A stretch of DNA of 50,259 bases from the NCBI GenBank assembly GCA_017440755.1, contig JAFSGP010000028.1, positions 1 to 50,259 on the forward strand, given 5' to 3'. This DNA is from Clostridia bacterium. GTDB lineage: Bacteria; Bacillota; Clostridia; Oscillospirales; Acutalibacteraceae. A program made the translations under genes and the position numbers. Under the pieces are notes generated by a model. The model was not told the origin of the DNA, made no database searches, and worked only from the letters and a program-made list of their open reading frames with translations. Of this stretch, positions 1-7,281 are shown one piece after another; the first letter of the stretch is position 1; every line of letters starts with the position of its first letter.

Positions 1-98
1 CATTTCCATGGCCTTTGTTGGCTGCTGTTTTGGTAGGTGTAATTGTCGTTTTGCTCGTTGTTACTATTGTGCTGAGAAGAAAGCGCAAAAAGGTATAA
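1..98 (+). CDS. C-terminal end of a membrane-anchored protein (partial)
   Basis: An open frame runs in from the left edge and stops at 96-98. The visible tail is a hydrophobic Leu/Val/Ile stretch followed by a basic end (RRKRKKV), the layout of a C-terminal membrane anchor with a cytoplasmic positive cluster. No sortase motif lies in the visible part. The function cannot be judged because the body of the gene is outside the window. Confidence 0.6.
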   Translation, partial: FPWPLLAAVLVGVIVVLLVVTIVLRRKRKKV

Positions 99-203
99 AC
101 TTGATTTTACTGAAAGCCAGGAAGATGATGGACAAGAAACGCCCTCAATAAAAATGTCTTGATTGAGGTGATATCTTTTTCGGCGCGACGTGCCAAATAG
201 GAA

Positions 204-238
204 AGACTGGTAATCCCTTGGATTACCAGTCTTTTTTT
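204..238 (+). terminator. Rho-independent terminator
   Basis: A perfect 13-bp stem (204-216 with 220-232) with a 3-nt loop is followed by a run of seven T (232-238). It probably ends the transcript of the partial gene at the left edge. Confidence 0.85.
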
Positions 239-313
239 GCGTTTTTTCGCTTTCGGATGTAGTGGTAAATAGACCGATTTAGTCGATGTATTCCTGTTTA
301 TTTGGTCGGCGTG

Positions 314-348
314 TGGGCGGCACACCAAACAGTGTGCCGCCCATTTTT
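314..348 (+). terminator. GC-rich hairpin with T tail at the end of the convergent gene
   Basis: An 11-bp perfect stem (315-325 with 332-342) is followed on the + strand by TTTTT. It touches the stop codon of the minus-strand repeat-protein gene. On the minus strand no U-run follows, so it terminates + strand read-through best, though the stem may also protect the 3' end of the minus transcript. Confidence 0.55.
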
Positions 349-577
349 AATCTTCCTTATTCTGATTTTTTAGCCGTTTTTTGGCGTCCTCCACGGACTC
401 GCCGTCGCGAGTGAGGTAGCGATCGACGAATTTATCCTCGATCTTGGTGTAACCCTCCACCACGCCTTTCTCAATTTTAGTGTAGCCGTCCACCACACCC
501 TTTTCGATCTTTTTGTAGCCGTCAACAACGCCCTCGGCGATTTTGTTGGTGGCCTGTGCCAGTTTCGATTTTGCCAT
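347..577 (-). CDS. Small 11-residue-repeat helical protein
   Basis: A 76-residue cytoplasmic protein, highly charged and without a signal peptide. Residues from about 15 to 50 are built from tandem 11-residue units of the pattern GVV(D/E)GY(K/T)KIEK, about three full copies plus a degenerate fourth (KFVDRYLTRDG). An 11-residue period is typical of hendecad helices that form a continuous amphipathic helix or coiled coil. The C-terminus is polar. It lies 25 bp downstream of a four-helix membrane protein on the same strand and is probably co-transcribed with it under the divergent TetR-type regulator. The family is not recognised. The repeated codons are nearly identical, so the repeat expanded recently or is kept homogeneous. 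Confidence 0.75.
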   Translation of the reverse strand: MAKSKLAQATNKIAEGVVDGYKKIEKGVVDGYTKIEKGVVEGYTKIEDKFVDRYLTRDGESVEDAKKRLKNQNKED

Positions 578-602
578 AGTAACTCGTTTTCCTCCAGCGG
601 TT

Positions 603-971
603 TCATCTGAGCCCTTTAATCATCGGTATCAGGGACAGCAGCGCCAGAATACCCACCAGACCGATGAGGGTGCCGACCACGATGTTCTCCCACACCAGGC
701 AGAAGCACATACCTACACCCAGCAACAGGGCGCCCGCCACGATGAGCAGCACCGTCAGCAGGGTGTGCTTATCCACCTTGATGGGCGCCTTATTCTCCAT
801 GCGGCGCCACACCAACAGGGTGACAATGCCAAGCACCACACCCACTACGCCGAAGATAATCCCCTCGGTGAAGGCGTTCCACTCCGGAAGCAGGGTCATA
901 CACATACCCAGCGCAAACAGGATACCGCTGACCGTGCCCAAGAGCATCGCTACGTAACTACTTTTTTTCAT
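603..971 (-). CDS. Four-TM small membrane protein
   Basis: A 122-residue protein with four predicted membrane segments (roughly residues 5-27, 36-56, 70-90 and 93-116). A short basic loop (WRRMENKAPIKVDKH) between helices two and three sets the topology. A ribosome-binding site (AAAGGAG) precedes the start. It is divergent from a TetR-type regulator and followed by the 11-residue-repeat protein, so the unit looks like a regulator controlling a membrane protein plus a soluble partner. The function is unknown; no catalytic motif is visible. Confidence 0.75.
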   Translation of the reverse strand: MKKSSYVAMLLGTVSGILFALGMCMTLLPEWNAFTEGIIFGVVGVVLGIVTLLVWRRMENKAPIKVDKHTLLTVLLIVAGALLLGVGMCFCLVWENIVVGTLIGLVGILALLSLIPMIKGLR

Positions 972-1001
972 ACCAAATTTCTCCTTTCAATAAACCAACA
1001 G

Positions 1002-1030
1002 TTGTCTTTTTATTGCAAAGGGAGTATACT
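1002..1030 (+). promoter_or_regulatory. Sigma-A promoter for the TetR-type regulator
   Basis: TTGTCT (1002-1007) and TATACT (1025-1030) are separated by 17 bp. The -10 box lies in a self-complementary AGTATACT, so a divergent minus-strand promoter could share the spot and the regulator could control both directions. Confidence 0.5.
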
Positions 1031-1098
1031 ATATGTGGCGAGGAAAAAACAATCATCAATTTGCCGACAAGTGTTGGGATAATGTAAAAGAGGTCACT

Positions 1099-1617
1099 AT
1101 GAACGTAAAGAACAATAAGCGCCGCCGTGAGTCGGTGGAGAAGATGGAAAAAGCTTTTGTGGAGCTGTTGCAGACCCGAGAGCTGGACCGTATTACCGTG
1201 TCCGACCTGTGCAAACTGACGGGGCTTAACCGCAGCACGTTCTATGCGAATTTCATGGACATATATGATTTGGCGGACAAGCTGCGGCAGACGCTGGAGG
1301 GGGAGTTTTCGCAGTTGTTTGCGGATTATGACTACTTTAACGAGCGCAGCGGCGTGCTGAAAATGTTCACCCACATCAAGGAAAACCAGCTGTTCTACAA
1401 CACCTATTTTAAGCTGTGCTACGACCCGAGCCACCAAATCAGTGTGTACGACCCTGCCCGTGCGATGCAGGAATTCGGCGATACGAATATAAAGTACCAC
1501 GTGGAGTTTTTTCGCCACGGCTTTAATGCCATCATCAAGCTGTGGCTGGCCGGCGGCTGTCAGGAATCCCCCGAGGAGATGGCGGAGATTCTCAAACAGG
1601 AATATCGCGGCCGTTGA
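1099..1617 (+). CDS. TetR/AcrR-family transcriptional regulator
   Basis: A 172-residue protein when started at ATG 1099, which has AAAGAGGT upstream; the in-frame ATG at 1033 lies just behind the promoter and lacks a ribosome-binding site. The N-terminal helix-turn-helix reads ITVSDLCKLTGLNRSTFYANF, the typical TetR DNA-binding element. The rest is a helical ligand/dimer domain containing RHGFNAIIKLWLAGG, as in the TetR_C group near dihydroxyacetone-kinase regulators. It is divergent from the four-TM membrane gene and most likely represses it. The ligand is unknown. Confidence 0.85.
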   Translation: MNVKNNKRRRESVEKMEKAFVELLQTRELDRITVSDLCKLTGLNRSTFYANFMDIYDLADKLRQTLEGEFSQLFADYDYFNERSGVLKMFTHIKENQLFYNTYFKLCYDPSHQISVYDPARAMQEFGDTNIKYHVEFFRHGFNAIIKLWLAGGCQESPEEMAEILKQEYRGR

Positions 1618-1629
1618 CGGCGCTTGCAC

Positions 1630-1659
1630 TTGACACGCTCTCCCATTTGGGAGTATAAT
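1630..1659 (+). promoter_or_regulatory. Sigma-A promoter of the metY-metA operon
   Basis: Perfect TTGACA (1630-1635) and TATAAT (1654-1659) boxes with an 18-bp spacer. The leader to the ATG at 1694 is only about 25-30 nt, too short for a SAM riboswitch or T-box. Confidence 0.8.
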
Positions 1660-1693
1660 AGATACGATTTTAATAGCAGAAAGGCTGATACCT

Positions 1694-2977
1694 ATGAGCA
1701 ACTACAAGATTGAAACCAAATGCGTCCAGGGCGGCTATACCCCCGGTAACGGGGAGCCGCGCCAGATTCCCATCGTGCAGAGCACTACCTTTAAATATGC
1801 GTCCAGCGCGGAGATGGGCAAACTGTTTGACCTGGAGGCGTCCGGTTATTTCTATACCCGCCTGCAGAACCCCACCAACGACTCGGTGGCGGCTAAAATC
1901 TGTGATATGGAGGGCGGTACGGCGGCGATGCTGACCTCGTCGGGTCAGGCGGCGTCCTTCTATGCTATTTTCAATATCGCCTCCTGCGGCGACCACGTGG
2001 TGTCCTCCTCCACCATCTACGGCGGCACCTACAACCTGTTCGCCGTGACGATGAAGCGCATGGGCATCGAGTTTACTTTCGTATCCCCCGATTGCTCCGA
2101 GGAGGAGCTGGCGGCGGCATTCCGCCCCAACACCAAGGCAGTGTTCGGCGAGACCATCGCGAACCCTGCGCTGACCGTGCTGGATATTGAGAAGTTTGCC
2201 AAGGCGGCTCACGCCCACGGCGTGCCGCTGATTATTGACAACACCTTCGCCACCCCCGTCAACTGCCGTCCCTTTGAGTGGGGTGCGGACATCGTCACCC
2301 ACTCCACCACCAAGTATATGGACGGTCACGGCGCAGGCGTGGGCGGCTGTATCGTGGATTCGGGCAAGTTCGACTGGACCAAGTACCCCGACAAGTTCCC
2401 CGGTCTGTGCACCCCCGACGACAGCTATCACGGGGTGACCTACACCGAGCGGTTCGGGCTGGAGGGTGCCTACATTACCAAGGCCACCGCCCAGCTGATG
2501 CGTGATTTCGGCTCCATCCAGTCCCCCCAGAATGCTTTCCTTTTGAATCTGGGTCTGGAGAGTCTGCACGTGCGTATGCAGCGCCATTGCGAGAATGGAC
2601 AGGCGGTCGCAGAGTTCCTGGCGAGCGACGACCGCATTGCGTGGGTGACCTATCCCGGTCTGCCCGGCAACAAGGACTATGAGCTGGCGCAGAAGTATCT
2701 GCCGAACGGCTCCTGCGGCGTGGTCAGCTTTGGTGTCAAGGGCGGTCGCGCGGCGGCGGAGAAGTTTATGGGCAACCTGAAGCTGGCCGCCATCGAGACT
2801 CACGTGGCGGACGCCCGCACCTGTTGTCTGCACCCCGCCAGCGCCACCCATCGCCAGATGAACGATGCGGAGCTGGAGGCGGCGGGCATCAGCCCCGATT
2901 TGGTGCGTTTCTCCTGCGGCATCGAGAGCAGCGCCGACCTGATTGCGGATATCAAGCAGGCTCTCGACAATCTCTAA
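1694..2977 (+). CDS. metY: O-acetylhomoserine sulfhydrylase (homocysteine synthase)
   Basis: A 427-residue PLP enzyme of the Cys/Met-metabolism family that makes homocysteine from O-acetylhomoserine and sulfide in the cytoplasm. It shows the family N-terminus (TKCVQGGYTP), the cofactor-site stretch MLTSSGQAA, and the PLP-lysine region HSTTKYMDGHG. The C-terminal SFGVKGG and SCGIES motifs also fit. Length is normal for the family. It starts 26 nt upstream of the metA start region and shares its promoter. The neighbouring MetA has acetyl-CoA-type specificity, which supplies the substrate this enzyme needs. Confidence 0.93.
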   Translation: MSNYKIETKCVQGGYTPGNGEPRQIPIVQSTTFKYASSAEMGKLFDLEASGYFYTRLQNPTNDSVAAKICDMEGGTAAMLTSSGQAASFYAIFNIASCGDHVVSSSTIYGGTYNLFAVTMKRMGIEFTFVSPDCSEEELAAAFRPNTKAVFGETIANPALTVLDIEKFAKAAHAHGVPLIIDNTFATPVNCRPFEWGADIVTHSTTKYMDGHGAGVGGCIVDSGKFDWTKYPDKFPGLCTPDDSYHGVTYTERFGLEGAYITKATAQLMRDFGSIQSPQNAFLLNLGLESLHVRMQRHCENGQAVAEFLASDDRIAWVTYPGLPGNKDYELAQKYLPNGSCGVVSFGVKGGRAAAEKFMGNLKLAAIETHVADARTCCLHPASATHRQMNDAELEAAGISPDLVRFSCGIESSADLIADIKQALDNL

Positions 2978-3003
2978 TAACCATTTGAAGTGAGGACATA
3001 TCT

Positions 3004-3921
3004 ATGCCCATCAAGATTCCTAACGACCTGCCGGCGGTGAAGACGCTGGGGGAGGAGAACATCTTCGTGATGACCGAGACCCGTGCCATCACACAGGATA
3101 TCCGTCCGCTGAAGATTCTCCTGCTTAATCTGATGCCGAAGAAAATTGAAACCGAGACCCAGCTGTCCCGTCTGCTGGGCAACTCTCCCTTGCAGGTGGA
3201 TTTGGAGTTTATCCACACCTCCTCCCACGTGTCTAAAAATACCTCGGCGGAGCATCTGTTCACCTTCTACAAGACCTTTGCGGACGTGAAGGACCGCACC
3301 TTTGACGGTATGATTATCACCGGCGCGCCGGTGGAGCAGATGCCTTTTGAAGAGGTGGAATATTGGGAAGAGTTGTGCGAGATTATGGAGTGGAGCAAGA
3401 CCCACGTGCAGTCCACCTTCCACATTTGCTGGGGCGCGCAGGCGGGGCTTTACTACCACTACGGGATTCAGAAGTATCCCATCGGGCACAAGTATTCCGG
3501 CATTTTCCCCCATCGGGCGGATTACAAGCAGTCCATTCTGTTGCGTGGCTTTGACGATGTGTTTATGGTGCCCCAGTCCCGCTACACCACCGTGCGGGCG
3601 GAGGATATCGCTGCGGTGGAGGAGCTGAAGATTCTCGCCTCCTCGGAGGAGACGGGGGTGTATGCCGTTGCCAACAAGGGCGGACGGCAGATATTCATCA
3701 CGGGACACTCGGAGTACGACGGGGACACGCTGAAAAACGAATATATTCGTGACTGCAACGCGGGGCTAAATCCTGCGGTGCCGAAGAATTACTTCCCCGA
3801 CGACGACCCCACTCGCGAGCCTGTGGTGACCTGGCGCTCCCATGCCAATCTGCTCTATAGCAACTGGCTCAACTACTTTGTGTACCAGACCACCCCCTAC
3901 GATATCACGGAGATTAAATAA
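3004..3921 (+). CDS. metA: Homoserine O-acetyltransferase (MetA family)
   Basis: A 305-residue protein of the glutamine-amidotransferase-like MetA family that acylates homoserine. The catalytic residues sit exactly where the family has them: Cys142 (HICWGA), His235 and Glu237 (GHSEYD). Residue 111 is Glu (GAPVEQM). Known work on this family assigns Glu111 to acetyl-CoA use and Gly111 to succinyl-CoA use, so despite the usual name homoserine O-succinyltransferase this is predicted to acetylate. That matches the upstream metY. The ribosome-binding site AAGTGAGGA precedes the ATG. It is the second gene of the operon. Confidence 0.93.
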   Translation: MPIKIPNDLPAVKTLGEENIFVMTETRAITQDIRPLKILLLNLMPKKIETETQLSRLLGNSPLQVDLEFIHTSSHVSKNTSAEHLFTFYKTFADVKDRTFDGMIITGAPVEQMPFEEVEYWEELCEIMEWSKTHVQSTFHICWGAQAGLYYHYGIQKYPIGHKYSGIFPHRADYKQSILLRGFDDVFMVPQSRYTTVRAEDIAAVEELKILASSEETGVYAVANKGGRQIFITGHSEYDGDTLKNEYIRDCNAGLNPAVPKNYFPDDDPTREPVVTWRSHANLLYSNWLNYFVYQTTPYDITEIK

Positions 3922-3923
3922 GA

Positions 3924-3956
3924 AAAAGCCGCCTCGATCGAGGCGGCTTTTGTTTT
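3924..3956 (+). terminator. Terminator of metY-metA
   Basis: A 12-bp stem (3925-3936 with 3939-3950) around a very small loop, followed by TTTTGTTTTG. It lies directly behind the metA stop codon. Confidence 0.8.
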
Positions 3957-4178
3957 GCGGGACGGGGACCCCGTCCCCTATAACGCAAACCTTACCGTAG
4001 GGCGGGGGCTTGCTCCCGCCGTTTTTTGCAGTTAGTAACCGCCGCAAACGGGCGATCGAGGACGCCCGCGCCTACATTTCAAAGTCTGTGCACCGTTTTT
4101 TCGTAGGGGACGGCGTCCTCGACGTCCCGTTTTATCCTTGCTTAAACAAACCTTAATCAAACCTTAAGGGGAAATGCC
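3957..4178. repeat. Intergenic region with GC-rich palindromes and a 27-bp inverted pair
   Basis: No gene is supported here. 4049-4075 and 4103-4129 are inverted copies of the same 27-bp sequence with 21 identical positions by hand alignment. Two further short palindromes occur upstream (GGGGACCCCGTCCCC near 3965 and GCGGGGGCTTGCTCCCGC near 4002-4019). This looks like a REP/MITE-type intergenic repeat of the kind scattered in gut Clostridia. Confidence 0.5.
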
Positions 4179-4208
4179 TTGCTTCTTTGGCGGTACGTAT
4201 AGTAGAAT
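4179..4208 (+). promoter_or_regulatory. Possible sigma-A promoter
   Basis: TTGCTT (4179-4184) and TAGAAT (4203-4208) with an 18-bp spacer, 30 bp before the start of the membrane protein at 4239. Both boxes deviate from consensus. Confidence 0.4.
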
Positions 4209-4238
4209 TTTCTCATAGAGCAGGGAGGAGGAAATCGT

Positions 4239-4742
4239 ATGAAACGCTATCGGTATTTGACGGCTTTGCTGTTGTCTTTTGTGGGTGTTGTCACGCTTAC
4301 GCTGTCGGTATCCGCCAATTCCTCCTGGCGTTGGATATCCGAGACCCGCCCCTACGACGTGCTGCCCTTTGTGGTGGTTTTGACTTTGGTGGTGGAAATC
4401 GGCGGATTGTGTGCGCTGAACCAAATCGGGCAGATACATAAGTGTGGGTTTTACGTTATCTTGGGGAATCTTCTGTCCTTTGCCGCCCCGTATATCCTGC
4501 TGCGGCTGTTTCCCGCGCCGCCCTACGAGTTTGCACAGACGCTGGAGCACACCCCGTTTTACACGGTGGGGGCGGCGTATCTGGTGTTGACCGTGCTTAT
4601 CGAGGTGCCGGTGGTGTATACGGCGCTGCGCAAGACGGTTGGCAGCCGCAAACAACTGCTGGTGACGCTGCTGTGTCTAAACGTCATAACTACCGTGTTA
4701 ACTGCCGTGGCGGAGCGGGTGTTCTGCCAGGGCACTTGGTGA
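4239..4742 (+). CDS. Hypothetical four-TM membrane protein
   Basis: A 167-residue protein with a hydrophobic N-terminal helix (residues 6-27) followed by WRWISETRPYDVLP, then three more membrane segments (about 43-61, 72-90 and 110-133, with a further hydrophobic stretch at the end). The ribosome-binding site AGGGAGGAGG is strong. No enzyme motif is visible. It stands alone between the met operon and the convergent XRE gene. The conserved WISETRPYD element near the first membrane segment suggests a clostridial family without a known role. Confidence 0.7.
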   Translation: MKRYRYLTALLLSFVGVVTLTLSVSANSSWRWISETRPYDVLPFVVVLTLVVEIGGLCALNQIGQIHKCGFYVILGNLLSFAAPYILLRLFPAPPYEFAQTLEHTPFYTVGAAYLVLTVLIEVPVVYTALRKTVGSRKQLLVTLLCLNVITTVLTAVAERVFCQGTW

Positions 4743-4790
4743 AACATATGTTAAACTACAACCATAGATTAGGCGTTTAGACCTATATAT

Positions 4791-4836
4791 AATATGGCGG
4801 CACAGTTTTCCTGTGCCGCCATATTTTTATTTTTTG
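4791..4836 (+). terminator. Strong terminator between convergent genes
   Basis: A 15-bp perfect stem (4791-4805 with 4811-4825) with a TTTTC loop, followed by TTTATTTTTT. The T-run overlaps the 3' end of the convergent XRE gene. Confidence 0.85.
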
Positions 4837-5096
4837 ATTACTTCATCGGGGAAGATAGAGGCTTTAATTAAATCCTCGGGGGCAATATCCAAGGCATCTG
4901 CAAGGTTATAGAACACGTCTAAAGAGAAACCGTATGCCAAGTTGGGTGCTTCGATATTACTCAGTAACGAGCGACTGATGCTTGCCTTTTCCGCAAGCTT
5001 TTCTTGCGATAAACCGCGAATTCTTCGGAGCGTAGAGATAGCAATGCCAAGCTGAATAAAGCGGTCTCTGTTTCTGTAATCTACTTCCTTTCCCAT
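4827..5096 (-). CDS. XRE-family helix-turn-helix regulator
   Basis: An 89-residue protein when started at ATG 5096, 7 nt behind GTGAGG; a TTG at 5102 is in frame but sits directly on that site. The HTH is LRRIRGLSQEKLAEKASISRSLLSNIE, the standard Cro/CI-type fold, followed by ALDIAPEDLI, the usual end of the five-helix domain. No second domain. A sigma-A-like promoter lies at 5136-5164. It may regulate itself or the neighbouring RNA and zinc-ribbon gene. Single-domain XRE regulators of this size are frequent on integrative elements. Confidence 0.85.
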   Translation of the reverse strand: MGKEVDYRNRDRFIQLGIAISTLRRIRGLSQEKLAEKASISRSLLSNIEAPNLAYGFSLDVFYNLADALDIAPEDLIKASIFPDEVIKK

Positions 5097-5135
5097 GTCC
5101 AAACCTCACTTGTAGAGAATTAATGTTATGTATAT

Positions 5136-5164
5136 ATTATACTTTCTGACGGGATATCTTTCAG
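5136..5164 (-). promoter_or_regulatory. Promoter of the XRE gene
   Basis: On the minus strand CTGAAA (5164-5159) and TATAAT (5141-5136) with a 17-bp spacer. The region from here to 5320 is AT-rich and has no gene; a 9-bp inverted repeat (5189-5197 with 5262-5270) is the only other structure seen. Confidence 0.5.
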
Positions 5165-5321
5165 TTTTCGTGGGTGTGCAGTTGTTTGTATTAGTAAGCT
5201 TTTATATGGAGAGACACACATATTACAGCCTATTCCAACCCAAAAACCAATTTTGAACAAATTACTAATAAAATGCACAAAAAAACGCGTGGAAAAACCT
5301 GTATTTTGAAAAAATAAGGAA

Positions 5322-5350
5322 TTGACACAAAGAAAATTATTGTGTATAAT
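5322..5350 (+). promoter_or_regulatory. Consensus sigma-A promoter of a structured RNA
   Basis: TTGACA (5322-5327) and TATAAT (5345-5350) both match consensus perfectly with the optimal 17-bp spacer. No coding sequence starts within the following 195 nt. Confidence 0.8.
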
Positions 5351-5356
5351 GGGCTA

Positions 5357-5550
5357 AACCTTTGCGTACGAGGTTGTAGATACCGTTTGGAATGCTTAGA
5401 ATCATTGGAGAGAGACTAACAATAGATGGTTGTTGCTGTCTATGATGAATGCATTACGGTGTACGCATAGCACGAATCCCTTCTGCGCCTGAGCCATAGA
5501 GCCTGTGCCATTTAATCGCTTTACGCGATTATGGCACAGGCTTTTTTGTT
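5357..5550 (+). ncRNA. Unassigned ~195-nt structured non-coding RNA
   Basis: The stretch runs from a perfect promoter to a perfect terminator and holds no plausible reading frame. Hand folding gives a long rod: 7 bp TGCGTAC/GTACGCA (about 5362 with 5461), then ACCGT/ACGGT, AATGC/GCATT and ATCAT/ATGAT in nested order, with an apical AACAA/TTGTT and AGAC/GTCT. A single-stranded-looking 35-nt region follows, then the terminator stem (5500-5511 with 5531-5542, extended by AATCGC/GCGATT) and six T. Size and rod shape resemble 6S RNA or other abundant Firmicutes RNAs such as raiA RNA, but I cannot assign it to any of them. RNase P, SRP and tmRNA hallmarks are absent. Confidence 0.6.
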
Positions 5551-5591
5551 TCCCTCTTGACGCAAGTAAGGTGAAAACGAGGTGATATTAC

Positions 5592-5786
5592 TTGCAAAAC
5601 GCATTACAGCTCGAACCACGAACCGTGGAAAACAACGATCAACGTCGTCGCTTTCTTTGCCCTTTGTGCGGTAAGCATACGGTTTTATGGTTGCTTCCCA
5701 CCACGGCAATTAAGGACCTTCCCATCAAATGCAAACGTTGCGGGCAGGAAAGTGTTGTAAATATTGCGCCCGCGAGCGAGTTTTAA
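5592..5786 (+). CDS. KTR-type cysteine-rich zinc-ribbon protein
   Basis: A 64-residue protein with two CxxC knuckles: CPLCGK at about residue 23 and CKRCGQ at about 47, separated by a LPIK linker. The layout fits the cysteine-rich KTR family, small zinc-ribbon proteins common on conjugative and integrative elements. The start is TTG at 5592, chosen because GAGGTGAT lies 6 nt upstream and no ATG fits. Its role in that family is unknown; nucleic-acid binding is only a guess. It follows the structured RNA, whose terminator lies between them. Confidence 0.65.
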   Translation: MQNALQLEPRTVENNDQRRRFLCPLCGKHTVLWLLPTTAIKDLPIKCKRCGQESVVNIAPASEF

Positions 5787-5848
5787 CGGTTTCACACAGT
5801 AAAATCACGGTTTTACCCGCAAAGGGTTGCGAGGATAGCTTTTTGTGC

Positions 5849-5875
5849 GCAAACGCTCGGCGTTTGCATTATTTT
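5849..5875 (+). terminator. Possible weak terminator behind the zinc-ribbon gene
   Basis: A perfect 8-bp stem GCAAACGC/GCGTTTGC (5849-5856 with 5860-5867) and a 3-nt loop, followed by ATTATTTT. A smaller hairpin (GTAAAA/TTTTAC near 5799-5816) lies upstream. Confidence 0.4.
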
Positions 5876-5922
5876 GTGAAAAGTTGTAGTAAACATTTAT
5901 GCACAGGGAGGAGAAGCCAAAA

Positions 5923-6519
5923 ATGAAACGGGATGAAATCCGTCGTAGTCTTATAGACGGCACAATCCATGTTATTGCCAAAGAAGGACTTGATAAAACC
6001 TCAACCAAACAAATAGGAATGGCAACGTCCATTAACGAAGCCTATATTTATCGCTGTTTTGCGGGCAAGGAGGATATGTTTGCCAAGACGTTTGACGCCT
6101 TGGACGAAGAGCTCTTTTCCAAGGCAATGCAGCACGTAGAAATAATGCATATGGCAGGAATGAGCTTCGAGTTGCGCTGTCGCCTGTATTTCTCGTCCGT
6201 ATGGAGCTTTCTTCTCAGCAACCGAAATAAATGCCTGACGTACGTTCAATATTTTTACTCACCTTATTTTGTCAAGTATTCTGTCGATACACATCGAAAA
6301 CGCTTTAATCCGCTCGTTGTGCAATTTAAGGCCGCCTTTAAGGATGAGGCGAACGTGTGGATGATTCTTAACCACATATTAAACGTAATGCTTGATTTTG
6401 CCATAAAGGTGCATAACGGTCAGATGCCGGAATCTGACGATTATTCCGAGCACGTATTTCGTGTAATCTATGCATCGGTTAAGCAATATTTCAGAAATGC
6501 AACGGGGAGTGATTCTTAA
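5923..6519 (+). CDS. TetR-family regulator at the head of the surface-fibre cluster
   Basis: A 198-residue protein starting at ATG 5923; the in-frame ATG at 5899 lies before the ribosome-binding site GGGAGGAGAAG and is not used. The N-terminal HTH is ISTKQIGMA-like: TSTKQIGMATSINEAYIYRCF, with the GKEDMF motif that follows it in TetR proteins. The C-terminal helical domain is of unknown ligand specificity. The stop codon is 2 nt before the start of the first signal peptidase, so regulator and export genes are one operon. It probably controls the fibre cluster. Confidence 0.85.
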   Translation: MKRDEIRRSLIDGTIHVIAKEGLDKTSTKQIGMATSINEAYIYRCFAGKEDMFAKTFDALDEELFSKAMQHVEIMHMAGMSFELRCRLYFSSVWSFLLSNRNKCLTYVQYFYSPYFVKYSVDTHRKRFNPLVVQFKAAFKDEANVWMILNHILNVMLDFAIKVHNGQMPESDDYSEHVFRVIYASVKQYFRNATGSDS

Positions 6520-6521
6520 AC

Positions 6522-7253
6522 ATGAAAAAAGCGTGGAACATACTAAAAAACACTTTTGTCTGGTTGATGGTATTGTTGGCGGTTTTTATGATGATATTCA
6601 CGGTTATCTCCTGCACCACCTTCAACCGTAACGATCGCAGTTTGTTTGGGTTTAAGATGTATATCGTTAATTCTGACTCTATGGCGGCCACCGATTTTAA
6701 CGCCGGTGATTTAATCCTTGTGCAGGAGATTGACCCCTCCACCTTGAAAGAGGGAGATATCATCACGTTTATGTCTCAGGACACGGACAGCTTCGGGGAA
6801 ACCATCACTCATAAAATTCGTCGTCTGACAACCGATGCGGAAGGAAACCCCGGATTCATCACGTATGGTACGACGACGGGCACGGACGATGAAACTATCG
6901 TAACCTATCCGTATGTGCTCGGGCAATATCAGAACCATATCCCCGGTCTGGGAATATTCTTCAACTTCTTAAAGACTACGCCCGGTTATTTCGTATGTAT
7001 TTTTGTCCCCTTTATGCTGATTATCGTCTACGAGGGCGTGAAATTCTTCAATTTGTTCCGCCGCTACAAAAAGGAACAGATGGAAGAGATGCAGGCCGAA
7101 AAGGAGCAGATTGAGGCCGAAAAGGCAGAAAACGCTAAAATGCTGGAAGAGCTTCGCGCACTTAAGGCGCAGCTGGAGGGCGGTCAAGCCGCAGGTGCCG
7201 CTGTTGCCGTGTGTGAGGCGGAGGAAGCGGATGCGGCGGAGAACGTAGAGTAA
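6522..7253 (+). CDS. SipW-type signal peptidase I (S26B), first copy, atypical
   Basis: A 243-residue membrane protease. An N-terminal membrane segment (about 11-31) is followed by the extracytoplasmic catalytic domain with Ser53 (NSDSM) and His97 (THKI), the Ser-His pair of ER/SipW-type peptidases. The usual GDxN aspartate motif is replaced by GTTTGTDDE near residue 116, so the third catalytic position is Thr unless Asp122 or Asp123 takes over. A second membrane segment (about 157-175) leads to a cytoplasmic basic stretch and an acidic coiled coil (about 184-243). Its substrates are presumably the six proteins with SipW-type signal peptides downstream. Confidence 0.85.
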   Translation: MKKAWNILKNTFVWLMVLLAVFMMIFTVISCTTFNRNDRSLFGFKMYIVNSDSMAATDFNAGDLILVQEIDPSTLKEGDIITFMSQDTDSFGETITHKIRRLTTDAEGNPGFITYGTTTGTDDETIVTYPYVLGQYQNHIPGLGIFFNFLKTTPGYFVCIFVPFMLIIVYEGVKFFNLFRRYKKEQMEEMQAEKEQIEAEKAENAKMLEELRALKAQLEGGQAAGAAVAVCEAEEADAAENVE

Positions 7254-7281
7254 CCCTTACCTCGGAACGGAGAGAAAGACC

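Noticed and set aside
107..328. Minus-strand open frame of 73 codons
   Set aside because: It crosses the terminator at 204-238 and a second hairpin, has no ribosome-binding site and shows no protein-like composition.
1660..1693. SAM riboswitch or T-box before metY
   Set aside because: The leader is only about 30 nt and contains no such structure.
5189..5270. 9-bp inverted repeat TATTAGTAA/TTACTAATA
   Set aside because: AT-rich, widely spaced arms in an AT-rich region; could be chance.
5899..5922. Earlier start for the TetR regulator
   Set aside because: The Shine-Dalgarno sequence lies downstream of this ATG, so 5923 is the better start.
5729..5926. Cys-containing frame overlapping the end of the zinc-ribbon gene
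   Set aside because: It overlaps in a different frame without its own start site. I considered a frameshifted tail of the KTR protein (KITVLPAKG), but the resemblance is too short.
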